A stretch of DNA of 37,038 nucleotides from an uncultured Opitutaceae bacterium (GTDB lineage Bacteria; Verrucomicrobiota; Verrucomicrobiia; Opitutales; Opitutaceae), in NCBI GenBank assembly GCA_903891325.1, contig CAITEC010000025.1, forward strand, positions 1 to 37,038, in the 5' to 3' direction. Both the position numbers and the translations under genes were made by a program. Each line of letters begins with the position of its first letter. Positions within the stretch are counted from its first letter, which is position 1. This document shows positions 22,899-30,812 of this stretch, in pieces. The notes below the pieces were generated by a model. That model ran no database searches. It was given only the letters and a program-made list of their open reading frames with translations, and had not been told where the DNA came from.

Positions 22899-23093
22899 AT
22901 GCAAAAGACCAAGAAATCCGTGGCCAAGCGCTTCAAACTCTCCGGGACCGGCAAGCTGATCCGCCGGACGCCGGGCTTCCGCCACCTCCTGGCCGCGAAG
23001 AGCACCAAGTCCAAGCGCCGCGCCACCAAGGACAAGCTGGTCGCCGCCGGGCATGCGCCCGCGCTCAAACGCTGCCTTCCCTTCGGACTCTGA
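22899..23093 (+). CDS. rpmI: 50S ribosomal protein L35
   Basis: 64 aa, the usual length. It begins MQKTKKSVAKRFKLSGTGK and contains the conserved KSTKSKRRAT segment. L35 is a small basic protein of the large subunit. The start at ATG 22899 gives the family's N-terminus; an upstream in-frame ATG at 22800 lies in the hairpin leader. infC, which often precedes rpmI, is absent here; tRNA genes on the other strand take its place. rplT follows after 33 bp. Confidence 0.95.
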   Translation: MQKTKKSVAKRFKLSGTGKLIRRTPGFRHLLAAKSTKSKRRATKDKLVAAGHAPALKRCLPFGL

Positions 23094-23126
23094 GTATTTC
23101 ATCCTGACAACGGAAAGAGAACCACC

Positions 23127-23507
23127 ATGGCTCGCGCAACCAATTCCCCCGCCTCCCGCAAACGCCACAAGAAGGTCCTGAAATACGCCAAGGGCTATTT
23201 CGGCAACAAGTCGAAGCTGTTCCGCTACGCGAAGGAGGCTGTCCAGCACGCCTGGCAGTACGCCTACCAGGACCGCAAGAAGAAGAAGGGCAACTGGCGC
23301 GGGCTCTGGATCGTACGGCTTAACGCCGCGTGCCGGGGCGCCGGGATCAGCTACAGCCGGTTCGTCGAGGGACTCAAGGCCGCCAAGGTCGAGCTCGACC
23401 GCCGGGTGCTCGCCGACCTGGCCGTTCGCGACGAGGTCGCCTTCAATTCGCTCGTGACGCTCGCCCGCGAGGCCCTCAAGGAGAAGGCCGCAGCCGCGAA
23501 GTCCTGA
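23127..23507 (+). CDS. rplT: 50S ribosomal protein L20
   Basis: 126 aa. It starts MARATNSPASRKRHKKVLKY and has the L20 core GYFGNKSKLFRYAKEAVQHA and WIVRLNAACRGAGISYSRF. L20 is essential for early large-subunit assembly and is a known translational repressor of rpmI-rplT in several bacteria. A good AAAGAGA ribosome-binding stretch precedes it. A terminator hairpin lies between it and pheS. Confidence 0.96.
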   Translation: MARATNSPASRKRHKKVLKYAKGYFGNKSKLFRYAKEAVQHAWQYAYQDRKKKKGNWRGLWIVRLNAACRGAGISYSRFVEGLKAAKVELDRRVLADLAVRDEVAFNSLVTLAREALKEKAAAAKS

Positions 23508-23533
23508 CCGGCACCCGCCTTTCCCCCGGTTTG

Positions 23534-23570
23534 AGGATGGACTTCTCGCGAGGTGCCATCCTTTTTTTTT
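23534..23570 (+). terminator. Intrinsic terminator or attenuator between rplT and pheS
   Basis: AGGATGG (23534-23540) pairs with CCATCCT (23556-23562). Five further pairs extend inward around a TCGC loop with one bulged G, and nine T residues follow. The T-run ends 4 bp before the pheS start codon. It ends the ribosomal-protein transcript. Because it sits in the pheS leader it may also attenuate pheST. Confidence 0.8.
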
Positions 23571-23574
23571 ATCC

Positions 23575-24618
23575 ATGCAAGACGCCCTCAACGCCATCCT
23601 TGCCAAGGCCGCGGCCGAGTTCCCGGCGCTTGCGAGCCGGCCGGAGTTCGAGGCCGCGAAGGCCCGTTTCGTCGGGCCCAACGGCGAGCTGACGGCGGTC
23701 CTGAAGCGGATGGGCTCGGTTCCCAAGGAGGAGCGCCCCGCGGCCGGCAGGATGGTCAACGAGGCGAAGGCCCGGCTCCAGGCGGTGCTCGATGCATCCC
23801 TCGCGCGGATCGAGGCGGCGGCCGAGGCCGCGCGGCTTGGGCCGGCCGTGGACCCGACCCTTCCCTCCCCGGACCCGGGCCCGGGAAAATACCACCCCCT
23901 GACGCTGGTCCGGGAGGAAATGTGCCGGATCATGCACAAGGTGGGCTTCTCCGTGGCCGACGGCCCCGAGGTCGAGACCGAATTCTACTGCTTTGACGCG
24001 CTCAACACGCCGCCCGAGCACACCGCGCGCGACCCGCAGGACACGTTCTACTTCCCCCCATCGGCCCGCTTCGGGAACGTCGCCCGGAAGAACCCCGGCG
24101 AGAAGTACCTCCTGCGCACGCACACGTCGTCGGTCCAGATCCGCACGATGCTCAAGGGCCCGCCGCCGATCCGAATCGTGTCGCCGGGCCGCGCCTACCG
24201 GCGGGACACGACGGACGCCACCCACTCCGCCTGCTTTCACCAGCTGGAGTGCCTCTCGGTCGACCGCAACGTCACGGTCCGCGACCTGAAGGCCCTGATC
24301 GACCACGTCTTCAGCTCCCTTCTGGGCCCGGACACGAAGATCCGCTTCAGGCCGCATTACTTCGGGTACACCGAGCCGAGCTTCGAGGTCGACCTGTCCG
24401 CCCGCCACCTGCCGAAGGTCAACAAGGAGTGGATCGAGATCGGGGGCTGCGGCATGGTGGACCCCTCCGTCTTCGCATCCGTCGGGTACGATCCCGCCGT
24501 GTGGACGGGATATGCCTTCGGGATGGGGCTGGAGCGGCTGGCGATGCTCCTCTACGCCGTGGACGACATCCGCTATTTTTACCAGAACGACCTGAGGTTC
24601 CTCGGGCAATTCTCATGA
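23575..24618 (+). CDS. pheS: Phenylalanyl-tRNA synthetase alpha subunit
   Basis: 347 aa, normal for bacterial PheS. An N-terminal coiled coil (about 1-90) binds tRNA. The class II catalytic core follows, with HTSSVQIRTM, the phenylalanine pocket around FRPHYFGYTEPSFEVD, and motif 3 GMGLERLAML near the end. With PheT it forms the (alpha-beta)2 enzyme that charges tRNA-Phe. The stop overlaps the pheT start by 4 nt. The start codon lies 4 bp after a T-run. Confidence 0.96.
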   Translation: MQDALNAILAKAAAEFPALASRPEFEAAKARFVGPNGELTAVLKRMGSVPKEERPAAGRMVNEAKARLQAVLDASLARIEAAAEAARLGPAVDPTLPSPDPGPGKYHPLTLVREEMCRIMHKVGFSVADGPEVETEFYCFDALNTPPEHTARDPQDTFYFPPSARFGNVARKNPGEKYLLRTHTSSVQIRTMLKGPPPIRIVSPGRAYRRDTTDATHSACFHQLECLSVDRNVTVRDLKALIDHVFSSLLGPDTKIRFRPHYFGYTEPSFEVDLSARHLPKVNKEWIEIGGCGMVDPSVFASVGYDPAVWTGYAFGMGLERLAMLLYAVDDIRYFYQNDLRFLGQFS

Positions 24619-27104
24619 GAATCTCGCTCAACTGGCTCGCTGACTACGTCTCCCTGGAGGCGACCGCCGAGGAGATCACCCACGCGGTCACCTTCCTGGG
24701 TTTCGAGGTGGAGGGCGTGACCTCCGCCGGGGCCCCGCGGCTCGACCAGGTGGTCGTGGGCGAGGTCCTGGCGCGGGATAAGCATCCGAACGCCGACAAG
24801 CTTTCGGTCTGCCAGGTGGACATCGGTCCGGCCGGCGGCGTCAAGACGATCGTCTGCGGCGCCCAGAACTACAAGGTCGGGGACCGGGTGCCCGTGGCGC
24901 TGCCCGGGGCGGTCCTTCCCGGCAACTTCACCATCAAGCAGTCAAAGATCCGCGGGCAGCTCTCCGACGGAATGATGTGCTCCCGCCGCGAGCTGGGGAT
25001 GGGGGACGACCACGAGGGCCTGCTCATCCTCGCCGACCGCCCCGAGCTCGGCCGGCCGATCAACGACGTCCTGCCCGCCGGCGACACCATCCTGGACATT
25101 GAGATCACCCCCAACCGCCCGGACTGCCTCTCGCATCTGGGAATCGCCCGTGAATTGGCCGCGTGGTTCGGCAAGGCGCTCAAATACCCCGAGATCCACC
25201 ACCCGACAATCGCAGCCTTGCCGCCCGGCGGAGCAGCAGCGCAGACGGGTTTCCCGCCCGCGTCGAGCCCCGTCAGCCTCTCCGTCAGCGTCACCGCCCC
25301 CGCCGACTGCCCCCTCTACATCGCCGTCGCCATCACCGGCGTCACCATCGCCCCCAGCCCCCCCTGGCTCCAGGACAGGCTGAAGGCCGTCGGCCTGCGC
25401 CCGGTGAACAACGTGGTCGACGTCACCAATTTCGTCCTCCTGGAGCGCGGCCAGCCGCTGCACGCCTTCGACGCCTCCAAGCTCGCGGGCGGCCGCATCG
25501 TCGTCCGCCGGGCGGCGAATGGGGAGACGATCACCACGCTGGACGGCAGGGAGCACAAGCTCGACGACCGGATGCTCGTGGTCGCCGACGCGTCCCGGCC
25601 CGCCGTTGTCGCCGGGATCATGGGCGGCGTGGATTCCGGCGTCGGCCCGGGAACGCGCGACATCGTCCTGGAGTGCGCCGTCTTCGATCCGCTCTCGGTC
25701 CGCAGGACCTCGCGCTCCCTGGGGCTCTCCTCTGATTCCTCCTACCGCTTCGAGCGGGGCGTGGATTCGCGGATGGCGCCGGAGGCGGCGGCCCGGGCGC
25801 TCGACCTGATCGTCCAGCTCGCCGGCGGCCGGGTCGCCGGCCCGGTCCACGTGGTCGGCGGCGAGGCCCCGTCGCGCCGCGAGATCGCGCTCACGCCCGC
25901 ATTCGTGCGGGAGCGCCTCGGCTTCGACATTCCCGACGCGGACATGAAGGCGGCGCTTGAGTCCCTGGAGCTGCGCATCGTCCGCGAGGAGACGCATGCC
26001 GGGACCGGCCCGTCGTGGACCGTCTCGATCCCCTCCTGGCGCGACGACCTCGACCGCCCGATCGACCTTGTGGAGGAGATCCTGAGGCTTCACGGCACGG
26101 AAAAGATCCCGCCGGGCCGGGTTTCCGCCCCGGGGCTCGTCGGCGAGGACGACCCGGTGGTCCGCTTCAACCGCGCGGCCGCCGCCTACCTCGTGGGCCA
26201 CGACTTCAACGAGTGCGTGAACACGACGCTGCGCTCGGCCCATGAAACCGCCAAATGGGTCTCGGAGACCGCCGCCCAGGAGCTGGCGCTCTCCAACCCC
26301 TTCGCAGAGGACCAGTCCCACCTGCGCCCCACGCTGATCATGGGCCTGCTCGAGAACCTGCGGCTGAACCAGTCGCGCGGCGTCCCCGCATCCCGCCTTT
26401 GCGAGGTCGGCCGGATCTTCATCGAGCACAACGGGCAGAATTTCGAGTGCGCGTCCGCCGCCTTTGTGATCGGCGACGACGGCGCCCGGCGCTGGCTGCA
26501 GCGGGCACCGGCCGATTTCTACGAGGCGAAGCACCACGTCGCGGCCCTCGCGGCGTGCGCGGGGGTCAGCCTGGGGGACGCGCCGCTTGACTCGATCCCC
26601 GGGCCGTATTTCGGCTGGCAGGAGGGCCACTCGGCGCTCGCCGGCGACATGGACCGCGGCTGGTACGCCCGCTTCGGGCTGCTCAATCTCGGGATCGTCC
26701 GGGACCTGGGCGTCGCCGGGGCCGTGCACGCCGGGATCTTCGCGATCCTGCCCGAGCGGCTGCAGTCCGCCGCCGCCCGCCGCCGGTATTCCGACTTCAG
26801 CCTCTTTCCCCCGGCGCTCCGGGACATCGCCCTTGTCGTCGACGCCGCCGAGCCGGCCGCGGCGGTGGGGGCGGCGCTGGCCCGGGCCGCCCGCAAGGCG
26901 GTGGGCGGCGCCTTCGCCCTGGAGAGCGTCTCGGTCTTCGACGTGTACCGGGGGCCGAATCTGCCCGAGGGCAGGAAGAGCCTCGCCTATTCGCTCGTGT
27001 TTCGCGCCGCGGACCGGACGCTGACCGACGAGGAGGTCAACGCGGCCTTCGGGCGGCTCCAGGAGGACCTGCTCCGCTCAACGACCTTCCAAATCCGAAA
27101 GTGA
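24615..27104 (+). CDS. pheT: Phenylalanyl-tRNA synthetase beta subunit
   Basis: 829 aa from ATG 24615 (ATGA overlap with pheS), beginning MRISLNWLADYVSLEATAEE. Domains in order: an EMAP-like tRNA-binding domain (about 40-150, with HPNADKLSVCQVD), the B3/B4 editing domain (about 215-400, with VTNFVLLERGQPLHAFD), B5 (about 410-480), the catalytic-like core, and a C-terminal anticodon-binding FDX-ACB domain (about 735-829, with YSDFSLFPPALRDIAL). The linker near residue 200-215 is Ala/Pro/Ser-rich. Confidence 0.96.
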   Translation: MRISLNWLADYVSLEATAEEITHAVTFLGFEVEGVTSAGAPRLDQVVVGEVLARDKHPNADKLSVCQVDIGPAGGVKTIVCGAQNYKVGDRVPVALPGAVLPGNFTIKQSKIRGQLSDGMMCSRRELGMGDDHEGLLILADRPELGRPINDVLPAGDTILDIEITPNRPDCLSHLGIARELAAWFGKALKYPEIHHPTIAALPPGGAAAQTGFPPASSPVSLSVSVTAPADCPLYIAVAITGVTIAPSPPWLQDRLKAVGLRPVNNVVDVTNFVLLERGQPLHAFDASKLAGGRIVVRRAANGETITTLDGREHKLDDRMLVVADASRPAVVAGIMGGVDSGVGPGTRDIVLECAVFDPLSVRRTSRSLGLSSDSSYRFERGVDSRMAPEAAARALDLIVQLAGGRVAGPVHVVGGEAPSRREIALTPAFVRERLGFDIPDADMKAALESLELRIVREETHAGTGPSWTVSIPSWRDDLDRPIDLVEEILRLHGTEKIPPGRVSAPGLVGEDDPVVRFNRAAAAYLVGHDFNECVNTTLRSAHETAKWVSETAAQELALSNPFAEDQSHLRPTLIMGLLENLRLNQSRGVPASRLCEVGRIFIEHNGQNFECASAAFVIGDDGARRWLQRAPADFYEAKHHVAALAACAGVSLGDAPLDSIPGPYFGWQEGHSALAGDMDRGWYARFGLLNLGIVRDLGVAGAVHAGIFAILPERLQSAAARRRYSDFSLFPPALRDIALVVDAAEPAAAVGAALARAARKAVGGAFALESVSVFDVYRGPNLPEGRKSLAYSLVFRAADRTLTDEEVNAAFGRLQEDLLRSTTFQIRK

Positions 27105-27106
27105 CC

Positions 27107-27397
27107 ATGAGCCGGCCCGCCGACCTTGACATCGACCACGTGGCCCGACTGGCCCGGATTTCCCTCAGCGAGGAGGAGAAGGCCGCGTTCTCCGGCCAGC
27201 TCGGGGACGTCCTCGCCTACATCGCCCTCCTGAAGGAGGTGGACGTGTCGGGTGTCGAGCCGACCGCCCACGCGTTTCCCGTCGAGAACGTCTGGGCCGA
27301 GGATGTGGCCCAGCCCGGACTGCCGGTGGAAGCGGCCCTCCGCAACGCGCCGGCCCGGCGCGACAACCTGTTCGCGGTCCCGAAGGTCGTCGAGTGA
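27107..27397 (+). CDS. gatC: Aspartyl/glutamyl-tRNA amidotransferase subunit C
   Basis: 96 aa from ATG 27107; a GTG at 27101 overlapping the pheT stop is also possible. The GatC core is clear: DIDHVARLARISLSEEEKAA near the start and LLKEVDVSGVEPTAHAFPVE in the middle, ending RRDNLFAVPKVVE. GatC stabilises GatA and clamps GatA to GatB. Its TGA overlaps the gatA ATG (TGATG). The gene order gatC-gatA-gatB is standard. Confidence 0.95.
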   Translation: MSRPADLDIDHVARLARISLSEEEKAAFSGQLGDVLAYIALLKEVDVSGVEPTAHAFPVENVWAEDVAQPGLPVEAALRNAPARRDNLFAVPKVVE

Positions 27398-28872
27398 TGA
27401 GCGCCGAGCTGATCTTCAAGCCGATCACCGAGCTGGCCTCCCTGCTCGCGGAGGGGAAGGTGTCGTCCGTCGAGCTGATGCGCGCCCACGTCGCCCGCAC
27501 CCGGGCGGTGGACCCGCGGTTGCAGGCCTTCAATTCATTCGACGAGGCCGACGCGCTCTCCCAGGCGGCCGCATCCGACGGGCGGAGGGCCGCCGGCGCC
27601 TCGCGCGGGCCGCTCGACGGGATTCCCGTCGGGATGAAGGATGTCATTTCCGTTGCGGGCCAGCCGTTGACCGCCTCCAGCCGGATGCTCGCCAACTACG
27701 TGTCGCCCTACGATGCGACGGTGACCCGGCGGCTGAGGGAGGCCGGTGCCATCATCTGGGGACGGCTCAACCTCGACGAGTTCGCAATGGGTTCATCGAC
27801 CGAGAATTCCGCGACGCGCACGACGGGCAACCCCTGGGACCTCACCCGGGTGCCGGGCGGCTCGTCGGGCGGAAGCGCCGCCGCCGTCGCCGCGGGCGAG
27901 GCCGCCGCCGCGCTGGGTTCCGACACGGGCGGTTCGATCCGGCAGCCCGCCGCGCTCTGCGGGGTGGTCGGGCTGAAGCCCACCTACGGGCTGGTCTCGC
28001 GCTACGGGCTGATCGCCTTCGCCTCGTCGCTCGACCAGATCGGCCCCTTTGCGCGCTCCGTCGAGGACACCGCCATCACCCTGGGTGCGATCGCCGGGCA
28101 CGACCCGCTCGACTCGACGTCGCTGCGCAACCCGATCCCGGATTACCGCGCCGGACTGGATCGCCCGGGCGCAACCTGGAAGCTGGGGATCGCCCGGGAG
28201 TATTTCGCCGAGGGGCTGGATCCGGAGGTCGCAGCGGCCGTCGAGCGGGCGGTGGATCACTACCGGTCGATCGGCTGCGAGATCCGCGAGGTGTCGCTTC
28301 CGCACACGAAGTATGCGGTGGGCGCCTACTATATCATCGCGACAGCCGAGTGCTCCTCGAACCTCTCCCGGTACGACGGGGTCCGCTACGGCCACCGGTC
28401 CGCGGAGGCCGCCGACGCGGTGGACCTGTATTTCAAGTCGCGCGCGGAGGGCTTCGGCGCGGAGGTGAAGCGCCGGATCATCCTGGGCACCTACGTGCTG
28501 AGCAGCGGCTACTACGACGCCTACTACCTGCGCGCCCAGAAGGTCCGGACCCTCATCCGGCGGGATTTCCTCAACGCCTTCCGGGAGGTGGATGCCATCC
28601 TCACGCCCACCTCGCCGACAGCCGCGTTCCGAAAGGGGGAGCGGGCGGCCGATCCGCTCGCCATGTACCTGAGCGACATTTACACGATTGGCGTGAACCT
28701 CGCCGGGCTCCCGGGAATCAGCGTGCCCTGCGGCTTCACGCGGGGCCGCCTCCCAATCGGGCTCCAGATCATCGGCAAGCCCTTCGGCGAGGCGGACATG
28801 CTCGCGATCGCGCGGGCCTATGAGCGCGACCACGCCTGGTCCGCGCAGCACCCGGAAATGAACGGCGCCTAG
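27397..28872 (+). CDS. gatA: Aspartyl/glutamyl-tRNA amidotransferase subunit A
   Basis: 491 aa from ATG 27397 (GTG 27394 is a minor alternative). The amidase signature is complete. The catalytic triad is Lys81 in VGMKDVIS, Ser156 in PGGSSGGSAA and nucleophile Ser180 in SDTGGSIRQPA, close to the numbering of the characterised S. aureus enzyme. GatA releases ammonia from glutamine for the conversion of Glu-tRNA-Gln (or Asp-tRNA-Asn). Its presence implies an indirect route to Gln-tRNA or Asn-tRNA in this organism. Confidence 0.96.
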   Translation: MSAELIFKPITELASLLAEGKVSSVELMRAHVARTRAVDPRLQAFNSFDEADALSQAAASDGRRAAGASRGPLDGIPVGMKDVISVAGQPLTASSRMLANYVSPYDATVTRRLREAGAIIWGRLNLDEFAMGSSTENSATRTTGNPWDLTRVPGGSSGGSAAAVAAGEAAAALGSDTGGSIRQPAALCGVVGLKPTYGLVSRYGLIAFASSLDQIGPFARSVEDTAITLGAIAGHDPLDSTSLRNPIPDYRAGLDRPGATWKLGIAREYFAEGLDPEVAAAVERAVDHYRSIGCEIREVSLPHTKYAVGAYYIIATAECSSNLSRYDGVRYGHRSAEAADAVDLYFKSRAEGFGAEVKRRIILGTYVLSSGYYDAYYLRAQKVRTLIRRDFLNAFREVDAILTPTSPTAAFRKGERAADPLAMYLSDIYTIGVNLAGLPGISVPCGFTRGRLPIGLQIIGKPFGEADMLAIARAYERDHAWSAQHPEMNGA

Positions 28873-30321
28873 ATGAACTACGAAGCGGTCATAGGCCTTG
28901 AAGTCCACGTCCAGGTGAGGACGGCGTCGAAGATGTTCACCCGGGTCGCCGCGGGATTCGGCGCGCCGGAAAACTCCCTGACCGACCCGGTGGTGCTCGC
29001 GCTGCCCGGCGCGCTGCCGGTCATGAACCGCGAGGCCCTCAACCAGGTGGTCAAGGCCGGCCTCATGCTCGGCTGCGCGATCGCCCCGGTGTGCAAGTGG
29101 GACCGGAAGAACTACTTCTACCCGGACTCCCCGAAGAACTACCAGATCTCGCAATACGACAACCCGATCTGCGTGGGCGGGTCGGTCGAGATCGAGCTGC
29201 CGGGCGCCTCCCGCAACGTGATGGGCGCGCACCGGGCGGTGGCCCTGACCCGCATTCACCTTGAGGAGGACGTCGGCAAGCTGACCCACGGCGCGGGCGG
29301 CTCGCTGATCGACTTCAACCGGGCCGGCACCCCGCTCATGGAGATCGTCTCGGAGCCGGACCTGCGCAGCGCCGACGAGGCCTTCGCCTACCTGACCGCG
29401 CTGAAGACGATCATGATCTACGGCGGGATATCCGACTGCGACATGGAGAAGGGCCAGATGCGCTGCGATGCGAACGTCTCGATCCGGCCGGTCGGCGCGA
29501 CTGCCCTCGGCACCAAGGTCGAGCTGAAGAACCTCAACTCGATCTCCTTCGTGCGCGCGGGGATCGCCCACGAGATCAGGCGCCAGGTTTCCGTCGTGGA
29601 GCGCGGGGGCGCGATCGTGCAGGAGACCCGCGACTACGACGGGCAGACGGGCGCCTCGCAGTCCCTCCGCTCCAAGGAGATGGCCCACGACTACCGCTAT
29701 TTTCCCGACCCGGACCTCATGCCCGTGCGGGTGGACGAGGCGTGGAAGGCGAGGATCCGGGCCGGGTGCCCGGAGCTGCCCTTCGACAAGCAGCGGCGCT
29801 TCCTCTCCGAGTACCAGGTCCCCTACACGATTACCTCGGTTCTCGTGCCGGACCGGGCGCTGAGCGATTTCTTTGAGGAGGCGGCGCGGCTTTCCGGGAA
29901 GCCGCAGGCCGCGGGCAACTGGATCGCGAACGACCTGCTCCGGGAGCTGGGGCGCGCCGGAATCCCCCTGGGGGCCTCCCGCGTCCGGCCCGCGCACGTC
30001 GCCGGCCTGGTGAAGCTGGTCGAGGCCGGCGCCATTCCCGGCCCGGCCGCGCGCGAGGTCTTCGCGGCCATGATGGAGACCGGCGAGGCGCCCGAGGTGA
30101 TCGTCGACCGGAGGGGACTGCGCGCCGGGACCGACGCCGGCGAGCTCGAGCAGTGGTGCCGTGAGGCGCTGGCCGGCGATGCGCGCTCGGTGGCGGACTT
30201 CAAGGCGGGAAAGGACAGCGCGATCAACGCCTTCAAGGGCCCGGTGATGCGCGCCGCCAAGGGCAAGGCCAACCCCAAGCTGGTGGACGAGACGCTCCGC
30301 CGGCTGCTCCGGGACGCCTGA
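28873..30321 (+). CDS. gatB: Aspartyl/glutamyl-tRNA amidotransferase subunit B
   Basis: 482 aa. It starts MNYEAVIGLEVHVQVRTASK. The kinase-like core includes DRKNYFYPDSPKNYQISQYD and the DFNRAGTPLMEIVSEPD segment, and the C-terminal YqeY-like tail domain ends in NPKLVDETLRRLL. GatB activates the misacylated tRNA and transfers the ammonia delivered from GatA. The ATG follows the gatA stop with no gap. The Fur-type gene comes 22 bp downstream. Confidence 0.96.
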   Translation: MNYEAVIGLEVHVQVRTASKMFTRVAAGFGAPENSLTDPVVLALPGALPVMNREALNQVVKAGLMLGCAIAPVCKWDRKNYFYPDSPKNYQISQYDNPICVGGSVEIELPGASRNVMGAHRAVALTRIHLEEDVGKLTHGAGGSLIDFNRAGTPLMEIVSEPDLRSADEAFAYLTALKTIMIYGGISDCDMEKGQMRCDANVSIRPVGATALGTKVELKNLNSISFVRAGIAHEIRRQVSVVERGGAIVQETRDYDGQTGASQSLRSKEMAHDYRYFPDPDLMPVRVDEAWKARIRAGCPELPFDKQRRFLSEYQVPYTITSVLVPDRALSDFFEEAARLSGKPQAAGNWIANDLLRELGRAGIPLGASRVRPAHVAGLVKLVEAGAIPGPAAREVFAAMMETGEAPEVIVDRRGLRAGTDAGELEQWCREALAGDARSVADFKAGKDSAINAFKGPVMRAAKGKANPKLVDETLRRLLRDA

Positions 30322-30343
30322 GGAGCGGAGGGGCACCCTGACG

Positions 30344-30805
30344 ATGAGCGGAGCACCCGAGTCAGGCCCGGCAGCGCTCGAGGCCGCCGGCGCGCGGCTG
30401 AAGGCCGCGGGTCTGCGGATCACCAGGCCGCGGATGGCCATCCTCTCCGAGCTGATCCGGCGCCGGGCGCCGGCGAGCATCGAGCAGATCCACCGCGCGA
30501 TTCGGTCGGGCGCCTGCGACCTGGTCACCGTCTACCGCTGCATGGAGGCCTTCGAGGGGATAGCGCTCGTCCGCCGCGCCCTGTCCCGCGGGGGCACGTG
30601 GCTGTACGCGATCGACCTGGGCGGGCGGCCGCGCTACCATGTCGTCTGCCGGAAGACCGGCCGCGTGGACGAGGTCGACGCAGAGTCGGCGGCCGCCGTC
30701 CATCAGGCGCTGCAGGCGGTGGAGGAAAAGCTGCGCGCCCGCGGGTACACGGCGACGGGCCATTTCGCGGAATTTTTCGGGACCGCGCCCGGGGATCAGG
30801 CCTGA
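30344..30805 (+). CDS. Fur-family transcriptional regulator lacking part of the metal motifs
   Basis: 153 aa. An N-terminal winged helix (about 15-85) contains GLRITRPRMAIL and the recognition helix DLVTVYRCMEAFEGIALVRR, typical of Fur. The dimerisation domain is atypical. The usual HHxH block is reduced to RYHVVC (His99, Cys102). The second cysteine of the first CxxC is replaced (CRKTG, Thr105), and no C-terminal CxxC exists. It therefore probably lacks the structural zinc of Fur and Zur. It may respond to another metal or signal. Position directly after gatB suggests cotranscription. Confidence 0.85.
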   Translation: MSGAPESGPAALEAAGARLKAAGLRITRPRMAILSELIRRRAPASIEQIHRAIRSGACDLVTVYRCMEAFEGIALVRRALSRGGTWLYAIDLGGRPRYHVVCRKTGRVDEVDAESAAAVHQALQAVEEKLRARGYTATGHFAEFFGTAPGDQA

Positions 30806-30812
30806 GGGCCCA

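Noticed and set aside
24942-26729. A 595-codon open frame on the - strand opposite pheT
   Set aside because: Antisense shadow of pheT with biased composition and no recognisable motif.
27793-30528. A 911-codon open frame on the - strand opposite gatA and gatB
   Set aside because: It is antisense to two secure genes, has Arg/Gly/Asp-rich composition with no domain, and is explained by the high GC content keeping the opposite frame open.
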